This document shows positions 1 through 6,258 of a DNA stretch of 8,021 nucleotides, piece after piece. This DNA is from Bog-793 sp050014835 (GTDB lineage Bacteria > Actinomycetota > Acidimicrobiia > Acidimicrobiales > Bog-793). The stretch covers positions 1-8,021 of the forward strand of contig JBEKCO010000065.1 of NCBI GenBank assembly GCA_050014835.1. The letters are read 5' to 3'. Position numbers and translations under genes: made by a program. The notes below the pieces were generated by a model, which was not told the origin of the DNA, made no database searches, and worked only from the letters and a program-made list of their open reading frames with translations. Numbering within the stretch: position 1 is the first letter of the stretch; every line of letters begins with the position of its first letter.

Positions 1-123
1 GTGCAGGCGCCCGAAATTCACCTCGACCATCACGTCGGTGCCGCCCGCGACGACGACGGCCTCGGGATGGGCCGCCCGGGCGGCGAGCGCCTCCGCCCAG
101 CTCGTCGGCCGGATGAACGTCAT
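1..123 (-). CDS. FAD-binding subunit of xanthine dehydrogenase-type molybdenum hydroxylase (N-terminal 41 codons, cut by window edge)
   Basis: This is the start of the FAD subunit that passes electrons from the 2Fe-2S clusters to NAD or another acceptor in molybdenum hydroxylases (CoxM/XdhB/PucC family, FAD_binding_5 domain). Translating the minus strand from the ATG at 123 gives MTFIRPTSW at residues 1-9, the usual family opening, and AGGTDVMVE at 26-34, the conserved FAD pyrophosphate-binding loop, followed by NFGRLH at the edge. An in-frame stop at 175-177 and no other start codon between it and 123 make this ATG the likely start. A weak GGTGA lies 4 nt upstream. It follows the large subunit by 73 nt on the same strand, so it is probably co-transcribed. 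The remaining roughly 240 residues and probably the 2Fe-2S subunit gene lie beyond position 1. The exact substrate of the complex is inferred from its neighbour. Confidence 0.9.
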   Translation of the reverse strand, partial: MTFIRPTSWAEALAARAAHPEAVVVAGGTDVMVEVNFGRLH

Positions 124-196
124 GGCGTCACCGCGCGGCGGCGCAGCGCCGCTCGCGCCGAACTCGCCGGGTTCTCATCGCAGGTCATCGGCTCTC

Positions 197-2587
197 TCAC
201 ATGAGCTTTTGCTGGCCGGAGCTCATCTCGAAGTAGTAAGGCACCGACTTCTGGCCCGGGACCTGGGGCAGCGGGGGACGGCCGTCGGTGCGCGCCGGTC
301 CGCGCAGGCCGACGAGCTCGTCCGGCGAAACGGGGGCGCGGTTGAGCTCCCGACCCGTCGCGTCGCGCAACGCGGCGACGACGGCCGCCGTCGCGACGAT
401 CGTCGGCGATTCGCCGACGCCCTTCAGGCCGTAGGGGGAGCCGGGCTCGGGCTCCTCGACGGCGACCGAGACGACCGGGGGCATGTCGAGGATCGTCGGG
501 ATGAGGTAGTCGGTGAACGACGGGTTGCGGATCACGCCGTCGGCGAGCTGGACCTCCTCCATCAGCCCGAGGCCGAGGCCCTGGGCGGTGCCCCCCTCGA
601 TCTGGCCGGTGAGGCCCATGGGGTTGAGAACCCGGCCGGCGTCGACCGCCGCGGCCACCTGCAGCACGCGCACGAGACCGAGCTCCTCGTCGACCTCGAC
701 GACCGCCCGCTCGGCGGCGAAGGCGAAACAGACGTGGACGTCACCCTGCCCGTTCTCGTCGAAGGCCTCGGTCGGGCGGTGGTGGTAGACGGCCTCGCCG
801 ACGATCGGCTCGTCGAGGAGGTCGTCGAGCCCGACGAGCGGCGAATCTCCCGCCACGACCCAGCCGCCAGCCAACGAGAGCTCGACTTGGGGGGGCAGGT
901 CAGCTTGACGCGCGCGAACCCGGTCGAAAAGCGCGGCGCGCACCGCCGCGCACGCCATCTGCACCGCACCGCCCGCCATCATCGACTGGCGCGACGCCGA
1001 TGTCGATCCGGCGCCGCCGATCTGGGTGTCGATCGCGTGCATGACGACCCGGTCGACGTCGAGCTCGGTGCGCACGACCTGGGCGAGGAACGTGTACAGG
1101 CCCTGGCCCATCTCGACCGCCGCCGTGTGGATCTCCGCCTCCGGTCCGTCGGGGCTGCGGGCGAGCGTCACACTCGCCGTCGCGGAGTCGTCGAAACCTT
1201 CGCTGAACGCCACGTTCTTGTAGCCGACCGCGAGGCCAACACCACGCTTCAGCCCCTCGCCGTGGGTCACGTTCCCGGCGCCGCCCGGATAGCGCATGAG
1301 ATCGCGGCCCTGCTCCGGTTCCCTTTCCGGCAGGGGGATCGCCATGCACCGCTCGATCAGCTCCCGCACCGGGGCGCTCCCTGTGACGACCTGTCCGGTC
1401 GGCAGGACCGAGCCGGTGGCGAGGGCGTTGCGCAACCTCAGCTCGACCGGGTCGAGGCCGAGCTCGCGAGCGAGCTTGTCCATCTGGGCCTCGTGGGCGA
1501 AGCAGACCTGGGGGGCGCCGAACCCGCGCATCGCGCCGCACGGCGGGTTGTTCGTGTAGACGACCGTGCCCTCGACCCGGACGTGGGGCACCTCGTACGG
1601 CCCGGCGGCCATGCTCGCGGCGTTGCCCAGGACGGCGGGGGACGACGAGGCGTAGGCGCCGCCGTCGAACATCAGCCGGACGTCCAGGGCGACGAGCTTG
1701 CCGTCGCGGTTCGCGCCGTGGCGCATCCAGATGCGGGACGGGTGGCGGTGGACGTGGCCGTGGAAGGACTCCTCGCGTCCGTAGCTGAATTTCACCGGCC
1801 GTCCGGTGCGCAACGCCAGCATGCAGGCGTGGATCTGCATATGGATGTCCTCGCGGGATCCGAAGGCGCCGCCGACGCCCGCGAGGTGCAACCGGACCCT
1901 GTCCTCGGGCAGGTCGAGACACGGCGCGATCTGCTCCCGGTCGACGTGGAGCCACTGCGTTGTGACGTAGAGGTCCACCCCTCCGTCCTCCGCGGGCACC
2001 GCGAGCCCCGCCTCGGGTCCGAGCGCCGCCTGGTCCTGCATGGCCGTCTCGTAGTAGCCGTCGACCCAGACGTCGGCCTCGGCCGAGTCGGGCTCGCCGT
2101 GGAGGATGTGGACGTGGCGCAGCACGTTCCCGAAATCGTGGAGTCGGGGGGCGTCGGGCGCAAGGGCTTTTTCCATGTCGAACACGCCGGCGAGGGGCTC
2201 GAGGTCGACGACGATCCTCTCCACCGCCTGCTGGGCCTGTTCGGGAGTCGAGGCGGCGACGACGGCGATCGGCTCGCCCGCGTACCGCACGACGTCGTCG
2301 GCCAGCACCGGTTGGTCGATGAAGTTCAATCCGAACCGGTTGATCCCCGGCACGTCGGCGCCGAGCATGACCGCCGCGACCCCAGGGCTCGCGACCGCCG
2401 ACGACGTGTCGACGGATCGGATCCGGGCGTAGGCGGGCTTCGAACGCAACGTCGCGCCGAAGAGCATGCCCTCGCGGTGCAGGTCGCTCGCGTAGGCGAA
2501 CGAACCTTCCACCTTCGGCACCCCGTCGATGCGCGGGGCAGCCTCTCCGACCCGGCCTCGGGTCCCGGCGGTGGTGATCGTCGTCAA
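197..2587 (-). CDS. pucD: Xanthine dehydrogenase large (molybdopterin-binding) subunit, PucD-like
   Basis: This 796-residue protein is the molybdopterin-binding catalytic subunit of a xanthine oxidase-family hydroxylase, probably xanthine dehydrogenase subunit D, converting hypoxanthine/xanthine to urate in the cytoplasm. The N-terminal a/b-hammerhead domain opens with GRVGEAAPRIDGVPKVEG (11-28). Cofactor loops follow: GGAFGSRE (239-246), GAMRGFGAPQ (351-360), VEMGQG (491-496), SASRQS (530-535), and GLKGVGESP (720-728), where Glu726 aligns with the catalytic Glu of bovine xanthine oxidase (Glu1261). Glu246 aligns with bovine Glu802. The bovine Arg880 position, by gapless alignment back from the RGFG motif, is Asn322, so substrate binding may differ in detail. 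The start is TTG at 2587: an in-frame TAG lies ten codons upstream, GAGAGAG sits about 6 nt before it, and no other start precedes the conserved GRVGE. A TAGCCT on the minus strand (2606-2611) could be an internal -10. It lies between xdhC and the FAD subunit. Another purine or N-heterocycle substrate remains possible. Confidence 0.93.
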   Translation of the reverse strand: MTTITTAGTRGRVGEAAPRIDGVPKVEGSFAYASDLHREGMLFGATLRSKPAYARIRSVDTSSAVASPGVAAVMLGADVPGINRFGLNFIDQPVLADDVVRYAGEPIAVVAASTPEQAQQAVERIVVDLEPLAGVFDMEKALAPDAPRLHDFGNVLRHVHILHGEPDSAEADVWVDGYYETAMQDQAALGPEAGLAVPAEDGGVDLYVTTQWLHVDREQIAPCLDLPEDRVRLHLAGVGGAFGSREDIHMQIHACMLALRTGRPVKFSYGREESFHGHVHRHPSRIWMRHGANRDGKLVALDVRLMFDGGAYASSSPAVLGNAASMAAGPYEVPHVRVEGTVVYTNNPPCGAMRGFGAPQVCFAHEAQMDKLARELGLDPVELRLRNALATGSVLPTGQVVTGSAPVRELIERCMAIPLPEREPEQGRDLMRYPGGAGNVTHGEGLKRGVGLAVGYKNVAFSEGFDDSATASVTLARSPDGPEAEIHTAAVEMGQGLYTFLAQVVRTELDVDRVVMHAIDTQIGGAGSTSASRQSMMAGGAVQMACAAVRAALFDRVRARQADLPPQVELSLAGGWVVAGDSPLVGLDDLLDEPIVGEAVYHHRPTEAFDENGQGDVHVCFAFAAERAVVEVDEELGLVRVLQVAAAVDAGRVLNPMGLTGQIEGGTAQGLGLGLMEEVQLADGVIRNPSFTDYLIPTILDMPPVVSVAVEEPEPGSPYGLKGVGESPTIVATAAVVAALRDATGRELNRAPVSPDELVGLRGPARTDGRPPLPQVPGQKSVPYYFEMSSGQQKLM

Positions 2588-2666
2588 CGGATCTCTCTCA
2601 GCTCGAGGCTAGTGGGCTTCTCGTGCCAATTTGCTGGACGTCCTCGGTGTCATGGGTGCGCGGGTT

Positions 2667-3863
2667 TCATCGGTTCGGATGGTGGATGGGTCCGTCGGTC
2701 GCATGCAGCGACGATCCCGTGTGACCTCCGGAACGCCGCGTGACGATCTCGGCACAGATCGAGATCGCCGTCTCCTCGGGGGTCACCGCCCCGATGTCGA
2801 GGCCGATCGGGGCCATGACGCGGGCCATCTCCTCGGCAGCAACGCCGGCCTTCCGGAGCCGCTTCTCGCGATCGGCCGCGGTGCGGCGGGACCCCATGGC
2901 GCCGATGTAGCCGGCGCGGGTCTCAAGCGCTGCGACGATGGCGGGGACGTCGAACTTCGGGTCGTGGGTGAGGACGCAGACCGCGTCGCGCGCACTGAGC
3001 GTCGGGCCGATCGTCGCCAGGCAGCGGTCGGGCCAGTCGACGACGATCTCGTCGGCCATGGGGAACCGGGTCGGCGTGGCGAAGACCGGGCGCGCGTCGC
3101 ACACGATGACGCGGTAGCCGAGGATCTTCGCCACCTTGGCGAGCGCCGCCGTGAAGTCCACCGCCCCGAAGATGACCATCCGAGGCGGCGGCGCGAACGT
3201 CTCGACGAACACGGCGAGATCCTGGCGGCTGGCTTCGCCGCGGGGGCCATACCGGCGGATGGCGGTCGTCCCGGCTTCGAGGTGCCCGAGCACGTCGCGG
3301 CGCACCGCGTCGTCGAGCTCGCGGATCCCCAGCGAACCGGTCGTCTCGCCGCCGGACCGCACGAGCATCGTCGCCCCGGCTGCAGGGGCGCAATCACCCT
3401 GGTCGGCCGCCTCGTCGGCGTTCGTCTCGAGCACGGTGGCGAGCGCGACGGGAAGCTGTGCCGCGAGATGGCCGCGCAGCGCCTCGAGGATTTCGGCGGC
3501 CATCCCGCCATCGCCGACGGGTTCGACGTACACCCGGATGGTGCCGCCGCAGGTGAGACCCACGGCGAATGCCTCGTCGTCCGAGTAGCCGAAGGCCGCG
3601 ATGTGGGCGCGCCCCGACGCCAGGACGTCGAGCGCGTCGGCGACGAGCGCCGTCTCCACGCACCCACCCGACACGGACCCGGCGACCTCGCCGTCCTCGC
3701 TGACCGCCATGGCGGCGCCCGGCTCCCGCGGGGCCGATCCCTCGATGTCGATCACGCGGGCGATGGCCACGCGGCGACCCGCCGTCCACCACCGGTCGAT
3801 GTCGTCGAGGATCTCCTCCACCTGGTGAAGCGTAGGGTGCCGCGGACCAGAGGCGGTGCGCAA
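2667..3863 (-). CDS. xdhC: XdhC/CoxI-family molybdenum cofactor insertion protein
   Basis: XdhC-family proteins bind molybdenum cofactor, help its sulfuration and deliver it to xanthine dehydrogenase; they are not part of the final enzyme. The 398 residues show both family domains. The N-terminal XdhC/CoxI domain holds GSAPREPGAAMAVSEDG (42-58), GSVSGGCVE (62-70, with the conserved Cys68) and LTCGG (103-107). The C-terminal Rossmann-like domain holds FGAVDFTAALAKVAKILGY (232-250), VCDARPVFA (254-262), THDPKFD (299-305) and YIGAMGSRRT (319-328), then a GLDIGAVTPEETA (354-366) closing motif. The listed start is TTG at 3863. A GTG at 3819-3821 (residue 15) gives VEEILDDIDRWW, closer to the usual family start, and may be the true one; neither has a clear Shine-Dalgarno. 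It is first in the minus-strand operon, 79 nt before the large subunit, and divergent from moaE, which supports a molybdenum hydroxylase maturation role. Confidence 0.93.
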   Translation of the reverse strand: MRTASGPRHPTLHQVEEILDDIDRWWTAGRRVAIARVIDIEGSAPREPGAAMAVSEDGEVAGSVSGGCVETALVADALDVLASGRAHIAAFGYSDDEAFAVGLTCGGTIRVYVEPVGDGGMAAEILEALRGHLAAQLPVALATVLETNADEAADQGDCAPAAGATMLVRSGGETTGSLGIRELDDAVRRDVLGHLEAGTTAIRRYGPRGEASRQDLAVFVETFAPPPRMVIFGAVDFTAALAKVAKILGYRVIVCDARPVFATPTRFPMADEIVVDWPDRCLATIGPTLSARDAVCVLTHDPKFDVPAIVAALETRAGYIGAMGSRRTAADREKRLRKAGVAAEEMARVMAPIGLDIGAVTPEETAISICAEIVTRRSGGHTGSSLHATDGPIHHPNR

Positions 3864-3894
3864 TCACGCCGACGAGGCTTCGATCGAGTCTGTG

Positions 3895-3957
3895 CCGGGC
3901 CCCGGCCCGGTCGTGCGACCTGGGCTCGAGACACCTCGGGTCGACCGTTTTCCGGTC
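3895..3957. promoter_or_regulatory. Inverted repeats in the divergent xdhC/moaE intergenic region
   Basis: Two perfect inverted repeats lie between the divergent genes: CCGGGCC-CC-GGCCCGG at 3895-3910 and GACCG-TTTTC-CGGTC at 3943-3957. They sit upstream of both start codons, where a shared regulator (for example of the purine-catabolism type) would bind. The first is simple GC sequence and could arise by chance. No specific operator consensus was recognised, so this is only a candidate control region. Confidence 0.25.
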
Positions 3958-4010
3958 CGCCCGAAGCCCCCGGGCCCGTCCCCGGCGGATCGGCCCCGCG
4001 GCGCCCGGCC

Positions 4011-4016
4011 TACGAT
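4011..4016 (+). promoter_or_regulatory. Candidate -10 element (TACGAT) for leaderless moaE transcription
   Basis: TACGAT fits the TANNNT -10 pattern and ends 9 nt before the ATG of moaE, so transcription would begin at or just before the start codon. moaE has no Shine-Dalgarno upstream, as expected for the leaderless mRNAs common in Actinomycetota. No good -35 is visible at the expected place. Confidence 0.4.
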
Positions 4017-4025
4017 CGACCCGCG

Positions 4026-4499
4026 ATGAGCGGTGAGGATCAGGAGAACTGGATCGCGGTCACGGCGGGGGAGCTGCCAGTCGCCGAGGCGCTGGCCTGG
4101 GCGTCGCTGCCGGGTTGCGGGGCCGTCGTCTCGTTCTGCGGGTCGGTCCGCGACCAGTCCGAAGGTCGTCCGGGCGTCGTCAGTCTCGAGTACGAGGCGT
4201 ATGAGGCCTACGCCACGGCGAAGATGTCCGACGTGGCGAGCGCCGTGCGGGCGCGCTATCCCGAGGTGCGGCGGATCGCGCTGCTTCACCGCGTCGGGGT
4301 GCTTGCAGTCGGCGAGGTCTCGGTCACGGTGATCGCCGCCGCCCCGCACCGGTCGGACGCGTTCGCCGCCGCCCGGCTCTGTATCGACCTCGTGAAGGCG
4401 ACGGTGCCGATCTGGAAGCGCGAGACCTGGGCCGGCGGGTCGGACTGGGGCGAGCACTCCCGGGCGATCGTCGACTTGTCCGACCTCGAAATCCCCTGA
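4026..4499 (+). CDS. moaE: Molybdopterin synthase catalytic subunit MoaE
   Basis: MoaE is the large subunit of molybdopterin synthase. With the thiocarboxylated small protein MoaD it inserts the two dithiolene sulfurs into cyclic pyranopterin monophosphate to make molybdopterin, in the cytoplasm. The protein is 157 residues, normal for the family. Recognisable motifs are VVSFCGSVRDQSEGR (34-48), LEYEAYEAYA (54-63), HRVGVLAVGE (88-97), APHRSDAF (106-113) and VKATVPIWKRE (123-133). Lys124 and Lys131 have the seven-residue spacing of the two active-site lysines of E. coli MoaE (119 and 126). The ATG at 4026 is chosen because the family core begins soon after it and a -10-like TACGAT lies just upstream. 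It is divergent from xdhC, tying cofactor synthesis to the adjacent molybdoenzyme. No moaD is present in the window, so the partner must be encoded elsewhere. Confidence 0.95.
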   Translation: MSGEDQENWIAVTAGELPVAEALAWASLPGCGAVVSFCGSVRDQSEGRPGVVSLEYEAYEAYATAKMSDVASAVRARYPEVRRIALLHRVGVLAVGEVSVTVIAAAPHRSDAFAAARLCIDLVKATVPIWKRETWAGGSDWGEHSRAIVDLSDLEIP

Positions 4500-4786
4500 T
4501 CGAGCCGGTCCGCGCCATCACCGACCGAGTCCGGGGCGCATTGCCACGCACAGTGGTTCCCCCTTTTCCGTGGGGACGCAATTAGCCTGACGGCGACCGA
4601 TCTCGTCGACGCGTCACGTGGAGCTCGCATCACGGAACCCGAGGGAATGTTCGCGGCCGAGTACCTGGACGTCGCGATGCCCCCGCCATCGTCCGTGACG
4701 GGCGGAATTTTCGTTGCGCCGGCGACTGACCGTCGGTTTCCCGCACCCACTCGTTCCAACCGTGCCTCGTGCCGAGGGAGAAGAAG
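4500..4786. other. Non-coding spacer between moaE and the carbamoyltransferase gene
   Basis: No credible coding frame is seen in this 287-bp spacer. It holds TCCCC/GGGGA arms at 4558-4562 and 4572-4576, which could weakly terminate moaE but lack a T-run, and a TAGCCT at 4583-4588 that fits an actinobacterial -10 without a good -35. A second pair, CCGCC (4683-4687) and GGCGG (4701-4705), is followed at once by AATTTT, so an attenuator in the leader of the downstream gene is possible. All of these are weak candidates. Confidence 0.3.
4775..4780 (+). promoter_or_regulatory. Shine-Dalgarno AGGGAG fixing the carbamoyltransferase start at 4787
   Basis: AGGGAG lies 6 nt before the ATG at 4787. An in-frame GTG at 4769 would be upstream of this site and has no ribosome binding site of its own, so the ATG is preferred. 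Confidence 0.75.
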
Positions 4787-5839
4787 ATGGCAACAGCCGA
4801 AGCGGCGGAAGTAATCGACCTGTCTGCGGTGACGCAGCCGATCGCCGGAGACGCGGCGGGCAAGAACCTGCTTTCCATGCACCAGCTGACGGCCGACGAC
4901 ATCGCCACGTACCTCGACGAGGCCTACGCCGCCGAGAGGGCGATCCGCGACCCGGAGCGGCGCGGCCTCGCGCTCCTGCCCCGGGCCGTCATGAAGGCGA
5001 TCATGCGGCAACCGTCGACCCGGACCGGCGGCAGCTGCACCTCGGCGATGCGCAAGCTCGGCGGATCCGCCGAGCTGATCAGCGGCATGAGCAGCTCGTC
5101 CGAGGCGAAGGGCGAGTCGCTCGCCGACTCCTGGGTGGCCTTCGCGACCCAGGCCGACATCCTCGGCATCCGGACCGCCGAGAACGGGGGACCGGCGTTC
5201 GCGGCGTACGTCATCGCCAAGGCCGCGGAGTACGGCCAGCTCGGGCGGGTCGTGCCGGTCATCAACCTCGGCGACGGGCACAACGAGCACCCCACCCAGG
5301 CCCTCGGCGACGTGTTCACGATGCACAAGAAATTCAATCGCTTCGAGGGGCTCACCGTCACGGTCGTCGGCGACCAGGAGCGTTACCGCGCCCACCACTC
5401 CCTGATGATCGGGGCCGCGACGCTCGGCATGCACGTGGTGGCTGTGGAGTCCCCCGCGGCCCGGGTGCCCCGCGAGCTCGTCGCGTTCCTGGGGCCCCGG
5501 TTGACGAGGACGAGCGATCTCGACGGGGCCATGCGGGACACGGACGTTCTCTACCTGGGCCGGAATCCGGACGAGTACACGGGCGAGGATCCGGCCGAGA
5601 TCGTGCGCGCCGAGCAGTTGGCCCGCGACTACACGAGCTGGATCGTCGACTACGACAGGATCCAGCAGATGTCGCCGGACGCCATCGTGCTCCACCCGAG
5701 GCCGCGCCGGGACGAGCTGCATCCCAGCGTCGACTCCGACCCGAGGATGAAAGACGTCGAGCAGATGGCGAACATGATCCCGATGCGGATGGCGATCATC
5801 GCGCGGCACCTCGGCGCGTCGATCCTGGCGAACGCCTGA
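4787..5839 (+). CDS. Aspartate/ornithine carbamoyltransferase-family protein, divergent
   Basis: This 350-residue protein transfers, by family, a carbamoyl group from carbamoyl phosphate to an amino group; the closest resemblance is to aspartate carbamoyltransferase (PyrB, pyrimidine synthesis). The N-terminal carbamoyl-phosphate domain has QPSTRTGGS (75-83), KGESLAD (108-114, Lys108 aligning with E. coli Lys84), Arg129 and NEHPTQAL (166-173). The C-terminal domain has VVGDQERYRAHHSL (193-206, Arg201 like Arg167), LYLGRNPDEY (255-264, Arg259 like Arg229) and HPRPRRDELHP (303-313). Unlike standard PyrB, STRTR is STRTG (Gly81), the Gln after Arg229 is replaced (Pro261) and HPLPR is HPRPR (Arg305). 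The carbamoyl-phosphate site looks intact, but the second substrate is uncertain. It has its own ribosome binding site, a hairpin after the stop and no pyr neighbours. It could be a true PyrB variant or a YgeW-like paralogue; YgeW-type genes are known near xdh genes in some bacteria. Confidence 0.88.
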   Translation: MATAEAAEVIDLSAVTQPIAGDAAGKNLLSMHQLTADDIATYLDEAYAAERAIRDPERRGLALLPRAVMKAIMRQPSTRTGGSCTSAMRKLGGSAELISGMSSSSEAKGESLADSWVAFATQADILGIRTAENGGPAFAAYVIAKAAEYGQLGRVVPVINLGDGHNEHPTQALGDVFTMHKKFNRFEGLTVTVVGDQERYRAHHSLMIGAATLGMHVVAVESPAARVPRELVAFLGPRLTRTSDLDGAMRDTDVLYLGRNPDEYTGEDPAEIVRAEQLARDYTSWIVDYDRIQQMSPDAIVLHPRPRRDELHPSVDSDPRMKDVEQMANMIPMRMAIIARHLGASILANA

Positions 5840-5849
5840 GCGACTCGGC

Positions 5850-5881
5850 GAGAGGGGCGGTCGCCGCCGGACCGCCGTCTC
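5850..5881 (+). terminator. GC-rich hairpin after the carbamoyltransferase gene
   Basis: GGCGGTC (5856-5862) pairs perfectly with GACCGCC (5870-5876) around a 7-nt loop. Outer GAGA (5850-5853) and TCTC (5878-5881) extend the stem across a small internal loop. It begins 10 nt after the stop codon. There is no T-run, as in many actinobacterial hairpin terminators, so its activity is inferred. Confidence 0.55.
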
Positions 5882-5923
5882 ACCGATCGGCTGACCACGA
5901 GGCGGCGGCTCGCGAGATCCCCA

Positions 5924-6228
5924 CCCGAAGGTTCGGGCCCGCCGATCCGCGGCTTCTCCTCGCCGTCGACGTCGGCGCTCTTTTCGCCCGATCGACGGTC
6001 GCAAGGCGGCGGTGTCACACGACGCGCCTAGCGTGACGGCTCCGATCGGATCGCGTTCTCGATCCCTTGTTGCCGGAGGTTCGGGCTGTCCCGTCCGCGC
6101 CGGCGATCGGTCGTCCCGGTGAGGGTCCTCCTATTGCGTCACCCGCCAACGCGGTTTCGCGGTCCCGCAGCCCAAAAGCCGCGGCGCCGCACCGGGCGGT
6201 CGGGTCGCATCACCCGGAGGTTTCGGGC
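5924..6228. repeat. Three copies of an imperfect palindrome (CCCGAAGGTTCGGG-like)
   Basis: The perfect palindrome CCCGAAGGTTCGGG lies at 5924-5937. Related copies are GCCGGAGGTTCGGGC at 6072-6086 and CCCGGAGGTTTCGGGC at 6213-6228. Start-to-start spacings are 148 and 141 bp. All lie in the non-coding region upstream of the ArdC/peptidase gene, and the last ends 17 nt before its ribosome binding site. They may be operator sites; GC-rich chance similarity cannot be excluded. Confidence 0.4.
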
Positions 6229-6244
6229 GCCAGACCGACCCGAC

Positions 6245-6250
6245 AGGAGG
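6245..6250 (+). promoter_or_regulatory. Shine-Dalgarno AGGAGG fixing the ArdC/peptidase start at 6259
   Basis: A perfect AGGAGG lies 8 nt before the ATG at 6259. This rules against the upstream in-frame TTG at 6067, whose extension would place the site inside the gene. Confidence 0.85.
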
Positions 6251-6258
6251 ACGACGAG

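Larger units (their letters stand above)
5840..6258. other. Non-coding region between carbamoyltransferase and ArdC/peptidase genes
   Basis: These 419 bp hold no protein I can support; the frames open here lack family similarity and a ribosome binding site. They contain the GC hairpin after the carbamoyltransferase, three copies of an imperfect palindrome, and a possible -10 TAGCGT at 6029-6034 without a convincing -35. An in-frame TTG at 6067 could extend the next gene by 64 residues, but that extension is low-complexity and unlike the family. Confidence 0.5.

Noticed and set aside
38..2743. 901-codon plus-strand open frame across the whole xanthine dehydrogenase region
   Set aside because: It is antisense to the large subunit gene, whose protein is clearly recognisable. 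The plus-strand translation is Arg/Asp/Val-rich without any family motif, which is typical for the complement of GC-rich genes.
2631..4025. Upstream extension of moaE to form a 622-residue protein
   Set aside because: Residues before the ATG at 4026 are antisense to xdhC and have no family similarity; MoaE is normally about 150 residues.
4286..6004. 572-codon minus-strand frame over the carbamoyltransferase
   Set aside because: It is a shadow of the plus-strand gene with low-complexity Arg/Gly/Val-rich translation and no motifs.
6067..6258. TTG start extending the ArdC/peptidase protein by 64 residues
   Set aside because: The extension is low-complexity Pro/Arg/Ser sequence with no family match, while the ATG at 6259 has a perfect AGGAGG 8 nt upstream.
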